Of a DNA stretch of 64,000 nt, positions 38,572-48,680 are shown in pieces. A program made the position numbers and the translations under genes. The stretch is from Limnohabitans sp. 2KL-27 (lineage in GTDB: Bacteria; Pseudomonadota; Gammaproteobacteria; Burkholderiales; Burkholderiaceae_C). Location: the NCBI RefSeq assembly GCF_001269345.1, contig NZ_CXOP01000001.1:248001-312000 (forward strand), given 5' to 3'. Positions within the stretch are counted from its first letter, which is position 1. The number at the start of each line of letters is the position of its first letter. The notes beneath the pieces are model-generated. The model saw only the letters and a list, made by a program, of their open reading frames with translations, was not told the origin of the DNA and made no database searches.

Positions 38572-39876
38572 ATGAAACTCAAACTCACACTGTCCGCCCT
38601 GACCCTGGGTCTGGCCAGCATGTCTGCCCAAGCCCAAACCGAAGTCCAGTGGTGGCACTCGATGGGCGGCGCCTTGGGCGAGTGGGTCAACGACCTGGCC
38701 AAAGACTTCAACAACAGCCAAAAAGACTACAAAATCGTGCCCACCTTCAAGGGCAGCTACGACGAGTCCATGACCGCCGCCATCGCCGCCTTCCGTGCAG
38801 GCAATGCCCCGCACATCCTGCAGGTGTTCGAAGTGGGCACCGCCACCATGATGGCCAGCAAGGGGGCCATCGTGCCTGTGGGCGAGGTCATGAAAAAAGC
38901 CGGTGTCACATTTGACGCCAACGCCTACGTGCCTGCTGTGGCCGGTTATTACACCGCCCCCAACGGTCAGATGCTGAGCTTCCCCTTCAACAGCTCGACC
39001 ACGGTCTTCCATTACAACAAGGACGCTTTCAAGGCGGCCGGGTTGGACCCCGAAACCCCACCCAAAACTTGGCCCGAAGTGGCGCTGGCTGCAGGCAAGC
39101 TCAAGGCCTCCGGTCACAAGTGCCCCTTCACCACCAGCTGGGTGAGCTGGACGCAGCTCGAAAGCTTCTCGGCTTGGCACAACACCGAGTTCGCCACCAA
39201 GGGCAACGGCATGCGCGGCATTGACGCCCGCCTGAACTTCAACAGCCCCCTGCATGTGCGCCACATCGACAACCTGGCCAACATGGCCAAAACCGGCCTG
39301 TTCGTCTACAAGGGCCGGGGCAACGCGGCCGATGCGGTCTTTGTCTCGGGCGAATGCGCCATGACCACCGGCTCGTCTGCGCTGTACGGCAACATCAAGC
39401 GCAACGCCAAGTTCGCTTCGGGCATCTCCACCCTGCCTTACTACCCTGATGTGACGGGCGCGCCCCAGAACACCGTCATTGGCGGCGCGAGCCTGTGGGT
39501 CATGTCGGGCAAAAAGGACAACGAATACAAGGGTGTGGCCCAGTTCTTTGCCCACCTGTCCAAGGCCGAAGAAGCGGCCAAGAGCCACCAGCGCACCGGC
39601 TACCTGCCGCTGACCAAGGCTTCTTATGAGATGACCGAAAAATCGGGCTTTTATAAGCAAAACCCTGGCACCGATGTGTCGGTGGAGCAGATGATCCGCA
39701 AGACCACTGAAAAGTCACGCGGCATCCGTCTGGGCAATTTTGTGCAGATCCGCACCATCAACGACGAGGAACTCGAGCAGGTCTGGGCGGGCAAGAAAGC
39801 GCCCAAAGAAGCCCTGGATGCCGCCGTCAAACGGGGCAATGAACAGCTCGAGCGCTTCCAAAAAGCCAACAAGTGA
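38572..39876 (+). CDS. ugpB: sn-glycerol-3-phosphate ABC transporter, substrate-binding protein
   Basis: A 434-residue periplasmic binding protein with a signal peptide ending near SAQAQT. EVQWWHSMGGALGEWVNDLA, given in part, and FPFNSSTTVFHYNKDAF are UgpB hallmarks. It captures glycerol-3-phosphate or glycerophosphodiesters for UgpAEC. CAGGAA stands 8 bases before the ATG at 38572. It is the first gene of ugpBAECQ; a hairpin after it should leave it more abundant than the permease. Confidence 0.95.
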   Translation: MKLKLTLSALTLGLASMSAQAQTEVQWWHSMGGALGEWVNDLAKDFNNSQKDYKIVPTFKGSYDESMTAAIAAFRAGNAPHILQVFEVGTATMMASKGAIVPVGEVMKKAGVTFDANAYVPAVAGYYTAPNGQMLSFPFNSSTTVFHYNKDAFKAAGLDPETPPKTWPEVALAAGKLKASGHKCPFTTSWVSWTQLESFSAWHNTEFATKGNGMRGIDARLNFNSPLHVRHIDNLANMAKTGLFVYKGRGNAADAVFVSGECAMTTGSSALYGNIKRNAKFASGISTLPYYPDVTGAPQNTVIGGASLWVMSGKKDNEYKGVAQFFAHLSKAEEAAKSHQRTGYLPLTKASYEMTEKSGFYKQNPGTDVSVEQMIRKTTEKSRGIRLGNFVQIRTINDEELEQVWAGKKAPKEALDAAVKRGNEQLERFQKANK

Positions 39877-39914
39877 GCCGGCATCCCGGGTGATCTGCCC
39901 GGGTGTTGCCTTGA

Positions 39915-39943
39915 AAGCAGGGGTCTCGCGCCCCTGCTTTTTG
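39915..39943 (+). terminator. Attenuating hairpin between ugpB and ugpA
   Basis: AGCAGGGG, a short loop and CCCCTGCT are followed by a T run. Sitting between the binding-protein gene and the permease genes, it probably reduces read-through so that more UgpB is made, a common layout in ABC importer operons. Confidence 0.8.
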
Positions 39944-39974
39944 AGCTTTTGTGGCTCGCCTAAACTCTTGCCCT

Positions 39975-40856
39975 ATGGAAAAACGCGTTCGATTTCAGTC
40001 CCGCTGGTTGCCCTGGCTCCTGGTGGCACCCCAAATGGCCATCGTGCTGGTGTTCTTTTTTTGGCCTGCCGGGCAGGCGCTTTACCAAAGTGTGCTGTCG
40101 CAAGATGCGTTTGGCACCAGTACCGAGTTTGTCGGCCTGGAAAATTTTGAGCGCCTGTTTGCCGACAACACTTACCTCGAATCCTTCAAGACCACGGCGG
40201 TTTTTTCCTTGCTGGTGGCTTTCTCCGGACTGAGCATTTCGCTGCTGCTGGCCGTGATGGCCGACCGGGTGCTCAAGGGGGCGGCCATCTACAAAACCTT
40301 GCTGATCTGGCCTTATGCGGTGGCCCCGGTGGTGGCGGGCGTGCTGTGGCTGTTCATGTTCGCCTCGCCCATGGGCGTGATCGCTTTTTACCTGCGTTCG
40401 GTGGGCATCGAGTGGAACCACCTGCTCGATTCAGGCCACGCCATGACGCTGATCGTGGTGGCTGCCGTGTGGAAGCAGATTTCCTACAACTTCCTGTTCT
40501 TTTTGGCGGGGCTTCAGTCCATCCCCAAATCCCTGCTGGAGGCTGCCGCCATCGACGGGGCCAGTCCTTGGCACCGCTTTTGGACCATCGTGTTCCCGCT
40601 CTTGTCGCCCACCACGTTTTTCCTTTTGGTCATCAACGTGGTCTATGCCTTTTTTGACACCTTCGGCATTGTCGATGCCACCACCCAGGGCGGCCCCGGC
40701 AAGGACACGGCCATTTTGGTCTACAAGGTCTATTACGACGGCTTCAAGGCGCTGGACATGGGCGGCTCGGCCGCGCAATCGGTCATCCTGATGCTGATCG
40801 TGGTGGCGCTGACGGTGGTGCAGTTCCGTTTTGTTGAGAAAAAAGTCCAATACTGA
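39975..40856 (+). CDS. ugpA: sn-glycerol-3-phosphate ABC transporter, permease UgpA
   Basis: A 293-residue inner-membrane permease with six predicted helices. The EAA loop is visible as [22 protein letters not shown] (in part), which docks the ATPase UgpC. The N-terminus [16 protein letters not shown] is typical. The start at 39975 lacks a strong ribosome site. It forms the channel with UgpE. It follows the hairpin after ugpB and precedes ugpE by 9 bp. Confidence 0.94.
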   Translation: MEKRVRFQSRWLPWLLVAPQMAIVLVFFFWPAGQALYQSVLSQDAFGTSTEFVGLENFERLFADNTYLESFKTTAVFSLLVAFSGLSISLLLAVMADRVLKGAAIYKTLLIWPYAVAPVVAGVLWLFMFASPMGVIAFYLRSVGIEWNHLLDSGHAMTLIVVAAVWKQISYNFLFFLAGLQSIPKSLLEAAAIDGASPWHRFWTIVFPLLSPTTFFLLVINVVYAFFDTFGIVDATTQGGPGKDTAILVYKVYYDGFKALDMGGSAAQSVILMLIVVALTVVQFRFVEKKVQY

Positions 40857-40865
40857 GCCGGCCCC

Positions 40866-41720
40866 ATGATTGAAAAACGCCCCGGCCTCACGGTCCTGTC
40901 CCACCTGGTGCTGATCCTGGGGGTGGTGATCGTGGCCTTCCCGCTGTACCTGACTTTTGTGGCGTCGACCCAAAGCGCCGCCGAAATCGCCCAATCGGTG
41001 CCCATGTCCATGTGGCCCGACAACCACGCCCTGGAGACCTACAAAACCGCCCTTTTCGGCGGCGAAACCAGCGCCGGCAGCCGCATTCCGGCGGCAGCCC
41101 CGATGATGTGGGTCAGCTTGGTCAGTGCGCTGGTCATTGCCTTGGGCAAGATCGCCATTTCTTTGCTGTCGGCCTTTGCCATCGTGTATTTCCGCTTCCC
41201 CTTGCGCAATCTGGTGTTCTGGATGATCTTTGTCACCCTGATGCTGCCCGTCGAAGTGCGCATTGGACCCACCTATGAAGTGGTCTCCAACCTCGGCATG
41301 CTCAACAGCTACGCGGGCCTGACGGTGCCGCTGATCGCCTCGGCCACGGCCACCTTTTTGTTCCGGCAATTCTTTTTGACCGTGCCCGACGAGCTGGTCG
41401 AAGCTGCGCGCATGGACGGCGCGGGGCCGATGCGCTTTTTCATCGATATTTTGCTGCCGCTCACACGCACCTCGATTGCGGCCCTGTTCGTGATCCAGTT
41501 CATTTATGGCTGGAACCAATACCTGTGGCCGCTTTTGGTGACCACCAACGAAAACATGTACCCGGTGGTCATGGGCATCAAGCGCCTGATCGCGGGTGAG
41601 GCTTACACCGAATGGAACGTGGTCATGGCCACCGCCATTTTGGCCATGCTGCCGCCGGCGCTGGTGGTGATCCTGATGCAAAAATGGTTCGTCAAAGGCT
41701 TGGTTGATACGGAGAAATAA
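40866..41720 (+). CDS. ugpE: sn-glycerol-3-phosphate ABC transporter, permease UgpE
   Basis: A 284-residue permease with six predicted helices and an EAA loop, [17 protein letters not shown]. It pairs with Ugp[21 protein letters not shown] at the start matches UgpE. The stop at 41720 is followed within 5 bp by a cluster of three palindromic repeats that separates it from ugpC, so expression of ugpC may be changed. Confidence 0.94.
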   Translation: MIEKRPGLTVLSHLVLILGVVIVAFPLYLTFVASTQSAAEIAQSVPMSMWPDNHALETYKTALFGGETSAGSRIPAAAPMMWVSLVSALVIALGKIAISLLSAFAIVYFRFPLRNLVFWMIFVTLMLPVEVRIGPTYEVVSNLGMLNSYAGLTVPLIASATATFLFRQFFLTVPDELVEAARMDGAGPMRFFIDILLPLTRTSIAALFVIQFIYGWNQYLWPLLVTTNENMYPVVMGIKRLIAGEAYTEWNVVMATAILAMLPPALVVILMQKWFVKGLVDTEK

Positions 41721-41722
41721 TT

Positions 41723-41866
41723 GACCCGGGGACAGACCAATGCGAAGCGTTGCTCTGTCCTCGTCTAACTTACAAGACGGGGACAGACCGCTGCGAAGCG
41801 GCGCTCTGTCCTCGTCAAATTAAAAACCCGGGGACAGACCCATGCGAAGCATGGCCCTGTCCCCGG
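41723..41866 (+). repeat. Three tandem palindromic repeats between ugpE and ugpC
   Basis: Units at 41723-41765, 41776-41816 and 41827-41866 share GGGGACAGACC, a TGCGAAGC centre and CTCTGTCC or CCTGTCCCC. Each is self-complementary (GGACAGA/TCTGTCC) and would fold into a hairpin with a period of about 52 bases. The form resembles REP elements that are moved by RAYT transposases; no such gene is in the window. The block fills almost the whole gap and ends 14 bases before the ugpC ATG. Confidence 0.9.
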
Positions 41867-41880
41867 CTGATCAAAAACAT

Positions 41881-42891
<1,011 letters not shown>

Positions 42892-42893
42892 CC

Positions 42894-43649
42894 ATGACCA
42901 CCCTGCCCGCGACCCACTGGACTTGGCCCTATCCCCGCTGGATCGCCCACCGGGGCGCTGGCAAGCTCGCGCCGGAAAACACCCTGGCCGCCTTCCGACT
43001 GGGCGCCGAACACGGCTTTCGCATGTTCGAGTGCGATGCCAAGCTCAGCGCCGACGGCGTGGTGTTCTTGCTGCACGACGCCACGCTGGCGCGCACCACC
43101 AACGGCCACGGCATCGGCGGTGACCTGCCCTGGCATGACCTGTCGCAGCTGGATGCTGGCAGCTGGCATTCACGCGCTTTCGCGGGCGAGGCCCCGCCCA
43201 CACTCGAGGCGCTGGCGCGGTTTTGCTTGGCCAATGGCCACCTGCTGAACATCGAAATCAAACCCACGCCGGGCACCGAAGCGGCCACGGGCGAAGCCGT
43301 GGCCCGTGAGGCCAAACGCCTGTGGGCGGGTGCTGCCGTGCCGCCGCTCTTGAGCTCGTTCAAACCTGAGGCCCTGGCCGCGGCGCAACAAACAGCACCC
43401 GAATTGCCACGTGGATTGCTGGTCGACACGCTGTGGGACGGCTGGTTTGAGAAAGCCCAGGTGCTGGACTGCGTGGCCGTGGTGGCCAACTACGCCCTGT
43501 GGGATGCAGCCACCGTGGCCCGCGTCCACGGCGCAGGCATGAAATGCCTGAGCTACACCGTCAACGACGACTGGGCCGCCCAGCACCTGCTGGCTCTGGG
43601 CACCGACGGCATCATCACCGACCGGGTGGACCTGTTCAGCCCCTGTTGA
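42894..43649 (+). CDS. ugpQ: Cytosolic glycerophosphodiester phosphodiesterase
   Basis: A 251-residue GDPD-family enzyme that hydrolyses imported glycerophosphodiesters to glycerol-3-phosphate and alcohol. Visible are the catalytic HRG (IAHRGAGKLAPENT), FECDAKLSADGVVFLLHD with the metal ligands, and NIEIKP. No signal peptide is seen, so it acts in the cytosol. It ends the ugpBAECQ operon, with a 2-bp gap to ugpC. Confidence 0.94.
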   Translation: MTTLPATHWTWPYPRWIAHRGAGKLAPENTLAAFRLGAEHGFRMFECDAKLSADGVVFLLHDATLARTTNGHGIGGDLPWHDLSQLDAGSWHSRAFAGEAPPTLEALARFCLANGHLLNIEIKPTPGTEAATGEAVAREAKRLWAGAAVPPLLSSFKPEALAAAQQTAPELPRGLLVDTLWDGWFEKAQVLDCVAVVANYALWDAATVARVHGAGMKCLSYTVNDDWAAQHLLALGTDGIITDRVDLFSPC

Positions 43650-43681
43650 AACAAAGGCTGCCCTAGCGAAGCCTGTTGCGC

Positions 43682-43957
43682 TTACTTAGAAGTCCAACCA
43701 CGCTGCATGACCCATTCGAGGGTGGCGGCCACCAGCACCAAGGCGATGTAGGTGCTCATTTTGCCGTCCTGGTCATGCAGCCACAAACCGGCCACCAGAA
43801 CCAGCAAACCGCTCACGGCATGGACAAGCATGCGGCGACGCATCGGCCTCGCGTTCGTGCCCAAGACCCAGCGACCGGCCCAAGGCATGAAAAGAGCCAT
43901 GGCCAAGGCAGGCATCACAAAACCCCCAAGGTGCAAGACCAACAAGCCAAATGTCAT
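43682..43957 (-). CDS. Small hypothetical membrane protein
   Basis: A 91-residue protein with three hydrophobic segments (about 3-23, 42-62 and 66-84). The loop between the first two is basic (NARPMRRRML). I do not recognise the family. The ATG at 43957 is preferred over an upstream TTG at 44035. It is convergent with ugpQ and divergent from hemA. Function unknown. Confidence 0.6.
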   Translation of the reverse strand: MTFGLLVLHLGGFVMPALAMALFMPWAGRWVLGTNARPMRRRMLVHAVSGLLVLVAGLWLHDQDGKMSTYIALVLVAATLEWVMQRGWTSK

Positions 43958-44081
43958 GAAACCCCGATCTGTCAAGGTGGCCCCGCCCCTGTGGCAGTCC
44001 AAAACCTCCAAATTGTGCCCTGAAAGCCACGTCAATTTTCAAACCCTTGCAATGTGTCAAGCAAAGTTGACATGTCGTGCC

Positions 44082-44094
44082 TATAATGACCCTC
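44082..44094 (+). promoter_or_regulatory. hemA -10 box, possible leaderless start
   Basis: A perfect TATAAT occupies 44082-44087, only 7 bases before the hemA ATG at 44095. Transcription from it would begin at or next to the start codon, giving a leaderless message. A TTGACA at 44067-44072 is only 9 bases upstream of it, too close for a normal -35. Confidence 0.5.
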
Positions 44095-45366
44095 ATGGCT
44101 GTCTGGACCCTGGGTTTGAACCACACCACTGCACCGCTGGATCTGCGCGGTCGGTTTGCGTTCGCCGTGGACAAACTGGTCCCCACCCTCCATGGCCTGC
44201 GCCGTGATCTGGCCAACCGCATTTCGCAAGAGCCCGAAGCGGCCATCTTGTCGACCTGCAACCGCACCGAAATTTATTGCGCCGCCGACCAGGCCGCCAC
44301 CAACGACACCCTGCGCTGGCTGGCCCAAACCGGCGGCGTGAGCGCCTCGGAGTTGCACGCCCACACGTATTTGCTGGAAGGCAATGAAGCGGCCCGCCAC
44401 GCATTTCGCGTGGCCAGCGGTCTGGACTCGATGGTGCTGGGCGAGGCCCAAATTCTGGGGCAACTCAAGGATGCCGTGCGAGCAGCCGAGCAAGCCGGCG
44501 CACTGGGCAGCACCCTGAACCAGTTGTTTCAACGCAGCTTTGCGGTGGCCAAAGAGGTGCGCAGCGCCACCGAAATCGGCGCCCATTCCATCAGCATGGC
44601 CGCCGCCTCGGTGCGACTGGCCAGCCAGTTGTTCGAAGACCTCAAGGACATCCGCATCCTGTTTGTCGGCGCGGGTGAAATGAACGAGTTGGTGGCCACC
44701 CACTTTGCAGCCAAGCAGCCCAAAGGCATGGTGATTGCCAACCGCAGCCTGGAGCGCGCCGAACTGCTGGCGCAGCGCTTTGGGGCCGATGTCATGCGCC
44801 TGGCCGATCTGCCCGACCGGCTGCACGAGTTCGATGCCGTGATCAGTTGCACCGCCAGCACGCTGCCCCTGATCGGTTTGGGCGCTGTCGAGCGGGCCCT
44901 GAAAAAACGCAAATACCGCCCCATGTTCATGGTCGACCTGGCGGTGCCGCGTGACATCGAACCCGAGGTCAAATCGCTGGACGATGTCTACCTCTACACC
45001 GTGGACGATCTGGCCAGCGTGGTCCAAGAAGGACAAGCACATCGCCAAGCGGCCGTGGCCGAAGCCGAAATCATCATCGATGCCGGGGTGCAAAGTTTCA
45101 ACCATTGGCTGGGCCAACGTGACACCGTCCCGCTGATTCAGCAACTGCAAACGCAGGCCGATGCCTGGCGCGAAGCCGAGCTGGGGCGTGCACGCAAGTT
45201 GCTGGCTCGGGGCGACGACCCGATCGCCGTGATGGAGGCCCTGTCCAAAGGCCTGACCCAGAAAATGCTGCACGGTGCCTTGGCCGAATTGCGCGGCGCA
45301 GACCCGGAACACCGCGAGCAGACCATGCACACGGTGCAACGCGTTTTTCTGCGCAAAGAGCGCTAG
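44095..45366 (+). CDS. hemA: Glutamyl-tRNA reductase
   Basis: A 423-residue enzyme that reduces glutamyl-tRNA to glutamate-1-semialdehyde with NADPH, the first step of C5 haem synthesis. The catalytic Cys55 is in [27 protein letters not shown] and the Rossmann motif FVGAGEMNE are present. A C-terminal dimerisation helix region follows. The ATG at 44095 ([14 protein letters not shown]) is the family start; upstream in-frame starts overlap the -10 box. prfA follows after 100 bp. Confidence 0.95.
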   Translation: MAVWTLGLNHTTAPLDLRGRFAFAVDKLVPTLHGLRRDLANRISQEPEAAILSTCNRTEIYCAADQAATNDTLRWLAQTGGVSASELHAHTYLLEGNEAARHAFRVASGLDSMVLGEAQILGQLKDAVRAAEQAGALGSTLNQLFQRSFAVAKEVRSATEIGAHSISMAAASVRLASQLFEDLKDIRILFVGAGEMNELVATHFAAKQPKGMVIANRSLERAELLAQRFGADVMRLADLPDRLHEFDAVISCTASTLPLIGLGAVERALKKRKYRPMFMVDLAVPRDIEPEVKSLDDVYLYTVDDLASVVQEGQAHRQAAVAEAEIIIDAGVQSFNHWLGQRDTVPLIQQLQTQADAWREAELGRARKLLARGDDPIAVMEALSKGLTQKMLHGALAELRGADPEHREQTMHTVQRVFLRKER

Positions 45367-45436
45367 CGAGACCATCGTTCAAGCCCGGCCATTCCCGAGC
45401 CAACGGGAAACCATGTCCTCTAATAGAACCCCCTCG

Positions 45437-45460
45437 ATTCCCGCCTTCGCGGGCATGACG
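45437..45460. repeat. Small palindromic repeat in prfA leader
   Basis: ATTCCCGC, a CTTC loop and GCGGGCATGACG form a 5-bp GC stem (45440-45453). The sequence resembles an intergenic repeat (ATTCCCGC...GCGGGAATGACG type) that is widespread in proteobacteria. It ends 8 bases before the prfA GTG, where a ribosome site would be expected. Confidence 0.6.
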
Positions 45461-45467
45461 CCCTGAA

Positions 45468-46556
45468 GTGAAACCGTTCCTCATCCAACAACTTGAACGC
45501 TACGCCCTGCGCTTGACAGAGCTGGACTTTCTGCTGTCCCGCGAAGACATCATGGCGGACATGACGCAGTTCCTGAAGCTCTCGCGGGAGCACGCCGAGG
45601 TCAGCGCCGTGGCCTCGCGCTTTGCCCGCTATCAGCAGCGCAGCGCCGACCTGGCCGCGGCCGAGGCCATGCGCCATGACGATGACTTGCGCGAGATGGC
45701 CGAAGAAGAATCGGCCAGCGCCAGCGCCGAGTTGCAAAGCCTGGAAGCTGAGCTGCAGCGCATGCTGCTGCCCAAAGACCCCGACGATGCCCGACCGGCT
45801 TTTGTGGAAATCCGGGCTGGCACCGGAGGCGACGAATCGGCCCTTTTTGCAGCCGACTTGCTGCGCATGTACATGCGCTATGCCGAAAGCCAAGGCTGGC
45901 GCTGCGACGTCGTGTCTGAATCGGTGAGCGAACTCGGAGGCTACAAGGAAGTCGTGGTGCGCATCGAGGGCGACCACGTCTACGGCGCACTCAAGTTTGA
46001 GTCGGGTGGCCACCGGGTGCAGCGCGTGCCCGCCACCGAGACCCAAGGCCGCATCCACACCAGTGCCTGCACCGTGGCCGTACTGGCCGAGCCGGACGAG
46101 GCCGAGGCCATCAAGATCAACCCGTCGGATTTGCGCATCGACACCTACCGCGCCAGTGGCGCGGGCGGGCAACACATCAACAAAACCGACTCGGCCGTGC
46201 GCATCACCCACTTGCCCACCGGCATCGTGGCCGAGTGCCAAGACGGCCGCAGCCAACACAGCAACAAGGCCCAGGCCCTGAAAGTGCTGACCGCCCGCAT
46301 CCAGGAAAAAGACCGCGCCGAACGCGCCGCCAAAGACGCAGCTGAGCGCAAAAGCCTGATCGGCAGCGGCGACCGCTCCGACCGCATCCGCACCTACAAC
46401 TTCCCGCAAGGGCGCCTGAGCGACCACCGCATCAACCTGACTTTGTACAAGCTGCTGACCATCATGGAAGGCGATTTGCAAGACGTGGTCCAGGCCTTAC
46501 AAAGCTACGAAGCCGCCGAACAGCTGGCCGCGCTGGAAATCGGGGCCACCACCTGA
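45468..46556 (+). CDS. prfA: Peptide chain release factor 1
   Basis: A 362-residue class I release factor for UAA/UAG. The GGQ catalytic loop is at about residue 233 ([15 protein letters not shown]), and the codon-recognition region [12 protein letters not shown] is in domain 2. Length and both ends match the family. The start is GTG at 45468 ([12 protein letters not shown]), since the next Met is internal. A small palindromic repeat lies just upstream and no clear ribosome site is seen. It overlaps prmC by 1 bp. Confidence 0.95.
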   Translation: MKPFLIQQLERYALRLTELDFLLSREDIMADMTQFLKLSREHAEVSAVASRFARYQQRSADLAAAEAMRHDDDLREMAEEESASASAELQSLEAELQRMLLPKDPDDARPAFVEIRAGTGGDESALFAADLLRMYMRYAESQGWRCDVVSESVSELGGYKEVVVRIEGDHVYGALKFESGGHRVQRVPATETQGRIHTSACTVAVLAEPDEAEAIKINPSDLRIDTYRASGAGGQHINKTDSAVRITHLPTGIVAECQDGRSQHSNKAQALKVLTARIQEKDRAERAAKDAAERKSLIGSGDRSDRIRTYNFPQGRLSDHRINLTLYKLLTIMEGDLQDVVQALQSYEAAEQLAALEIGATT

Positions 46557-47395
46557 TGCGCACCGCCGCCACCGTGGCCCAGTGTCTGCGCCAAGCCCAC
46601 ACCCTGGGTTTGGCCCGGGTGGACGCGCAAATGTTGCTGCTGCACGGCCTGCAGCGGCCCTTGCACGAGCGCGCCTGGCTGATGGCCCATGACGGCGACG
46701 CATTGACGACTGAGCAAGAAACCACGTGGCAAAACGCCCTGCAGCGCCGCCTGCAGGGCGAGCCCGTGGCCTACATCACCGGACGCAAGGATTTTTTTGG
46801 CCTGACGCTGGGCGTGGACGCCCGTGTGCTGGACCCGCGCCCAGACACGGAAATCCTGGTCGAATGGGCGCTGGAACTCCTGCCCACCGCGTCTGAACAC
46901 ACCCTTCGCGTGCTGGACCTGGGCACCGGCAGCGGGGCCGTGGCCCTGGCCCTGCAACACCAGCGCCCTGCCGCGCAGGTGACCGCCGTGGACGCCAGCG
47001 CTGACGCCCTGGCCGTGGCCCTTGCCAACACCCAAGGTCTGAACTTGCCGGTGCAGTGCGTGCTGAGCCACTGGATGGACGCCGTGCCGGGCCCGTTTGA
47101 GCTGATCGTTTCCAACCCCCCTTATGTGGCGGAGGGCGACCCGCACCTGGCCGCCCTGACCCATGAACCCCTGAGCGCACTCACGAGTGGTGCAGATGGT
47201 CTGGATGACATCCGCCAGATCATTGCCCAAGCCCCCAGCCGACTGGCCCCGGGCGGCTGGCTGCTGCTGGAGCACGGCTGGGACCAGGCCGTCGCCGTGC
47301 AAGCGCTGCTGAGCACGGCTGGTTTTGTGCAAGTGCAATCACGCCGCGATCTGGGCGGTATCGAGCGCTGTACAGGCGCGGTCATGCCTTCGTGA
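46556..47395 (+). CDS. prmC: Release factor glutamine methyltransferase
   Basis: A 279-residue SAM-dependent N5-glutamine methyltransferase that methylates the GGQ glutamine of release factors. The catalytic NPPY motif is at residues 187-190 (VSNPPYVAEGD) and the SAM site is LDLGTGSGAVALAL. An N-terminal helical domain binds the factor. The gene overlaps prfA by one base (TGATG), so substrate and modifying enzyme are translationally coupled. Confidence 0.94.
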   Translation: MRTAATVAQCLRQAHTLGLARVDAQMLLLHGLQRPLHERAWLMAHDGDALTTEQETTWQNALQRRLQGEPVAYITGRKDFFGLTLGVDARVLDPRPDTEILVEWALELLPTASEHTLRVLDLGTGSGAVALALQHQRPAAQVTAVDASADALAVALANTQGLNLPVQCVLSHWMDAVPGPFELIVSNPPYVAEGDPHLAALTHEPLSALTSGADGLDDIRQIIAQAPSRLAPGGWLLLEHGWDQAVAVQALLSTAGFVQVQSRRDLGGIERCTGAVMPS

Positions 47396-47480
47396 CAGCA
47401 ACATCCCTGCAAAAATGGCAGACTTTCAATCAGAGACATAATTCACCTGATACGACAACGACCCTACTTGGAGCACCAAC

Positions 47481-47804
47481 ATGAGCGACACCCAACAACG
47501 CATCGACGAACTCGTCAAAGGCAACGACATCACCCTCTTCATGAAGGGCAACGCCAACTTTCCCATGTGCGGTTTTTCGGGCCGTGCCATCCAACTGTTG
47601 AAGGCTTGCGGCGTGGACCCCAAGACCGTCAAGACCGTGAACGTGTTGGACGACGCCGAAATCCGCCAAGGCATCAAGGAATACAGCAACTGGCCCACCA
47701 TCCCCCAGCTCTACGTCAAGGGCGAGTTCATTGGCGGCTCGGACATCATGATGGAGATGTACGAGTCGGGTGAGTTGCAGCAAGTCATCAACGGACAAGC
47801 TTGA
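47481..47804 (+). CDS. grxD: Monothiol glutaredoxin (Grx4 type)
   Basis: A 107-residue monothiol glutaredoxin with the CGFS active site (C30). It carries and delivers 2Fe2S clusters in the cytosol. FMKGNANFPMCGFS, WPTIPQLYVKGEFIGG and DIMMEM are diagnostic. TTGGAG precedes the ATG. It follows prmC by 85 bp and has a bidirectional terminator after it. Confidence 0.95.
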   Translation: MSDTQQRIDELVKGNDITLFMKGNANFPMCGFSGRAIQLLKACGVDPKTVKTVNVLDDAEIRQGIKEYSNWPTIPQLYVKGEFIGGSDIMMEMYESGELQQVINGQA

Positions 47805-47865
47805 ACGGGGCCTGACGAACTGGCCTCTTGGCAACAAGGGGTCGTGAAATCAATCCGGCACAACG

Positions 47866-47895
47866 AAAAAAGCCAGTCAAAAGACTGGCTTTTTT
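47866..47895. terminator. Bidirectional terminator after grxD
   Basis: AAAAAAGCCAGTC and GACTGGCTTTTTT arms surround an AAAA loop between convergent genes grxD and the dihaem cytochrome. Confidence 0.88.
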
Positions 47896-47914
47896 GTTGG
47901 GAGACGCTCTGGAC

Positions 47915-48574
47915 TCAGCGGAACTTGGACTGAGGCACCACTTTCATGTCGCCCTCCAAAGAACCGATGTAACCGGCCATGGCTTTGAGTTCTGAGTTGG
48001 AGAACTGCTTGGCAATGCCGCCCATCACGCCGTTGTTGCGGCCCCATGTGGACTGGTTTTCCACTTTGTAAGACTTGAGCGCCACAAACAAAAAGTCTTT
48101 GTGCTGGCCGGCCAGCTTGGGGTAGCTGGGGTCGATCGGCTTGCTGAAGTTATCTCCGTGGCAGGAGATACAAGCGCCCTTTTGCAGCAAGGCTGCAACT
48201 TTGGCGTCAGCGGCTTTGGGGGCGGCCTTCACGGGCTGGATGTTGCCGTGTTGTTCATAGTAAGCCCCCAAGTCGGCCATGTCCTGCTCGCTCAGGCTGT
48301 CCGCGATGCCACGCATGGTGGGGTGCTTGCGCTCGCCCTTTTTGTAGGCGTTCAGGGCAGACACGATGTACTTCGCGTTCTGGCCTGAAATCATGGGCAC
48401 ACGGTAGACCTCTGGGAAGCTGGCTTGGTAACCCTTGATACCGTGGCAACCGATGCACATGGCAATCTTCTGCTCAGCAGCTTTGGCGTCGCCCTTGACT
48501 TCTTGGGCTTGGACAGAAATAGCGGTCACAGAGGCGACAGCCAGGGCAAACATCGAGGTCAACAGCTTGTTCAT
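47915..48574 (-). CDS. Dihaem cytochrome c4-like protein
   Basis: A 219-residue periplasmic protein with a signal peptide (cleaved near VQAQE) and two haem-binding motifs, CIGCH and CISCH, one per half. The halves share YKKGERKHP/SYKVENQST-type regions, the c4 duplicated layout. Cytochromes c4 pass electrons from the bc1 complex to terminal oxidases. The ATG at 48574 is chosen because the 12 residues upstream do not look like a signal. It stands alone and is divergent from the MoxR gene. Confidence 0.88.
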   Translation of the reverse strand: MNKLLTSMFALAVASVTAISVQAQEVKGDAKAAEQKIAMCIGCHGIKGYQASFPEVYRVPMISGQNAKYIVSALNAYKKGERKHPTMRGIADSLSEQDMADLGAYYEQHGNIQPVKAAPKAADAKVAALLQKGACISCHGDNFSKPIDPSYPKLAGQHKDFLFVALKSYKVENQSTWGRNNGVMGGIAKQFSNSELKAMAGYIGSLEGDMKVVPQSKFR

Positions 48575-48680
48575 TTTGCTCACACAATCCAAATGATTGA
48601 TAAAAATCAACTGCGGATTATATCGGGCTGGCCCTCATAATCCTGACAAGCTTTATTCCTGTTTTTAAGAACTGTCCACC

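Noticed and set aside
41723..41866. CRISPR-like array between ugpE and ugpC
   Set aside because: Only three units, each internally palindromic, with very short similar spacers and no cas genes.
44067..44087. TTGACA and TATAAT read as one strong hemA promoter
   Set aside because: The hexamers are only 9 bases apart; a 16-18 base spacer is needed. Only the -10 is retained.
44032..45375. Open frame of 447 codons antisense to hemA
   Set aside because: hemA is complete on the plus strand; this is a GC-driven shadow.
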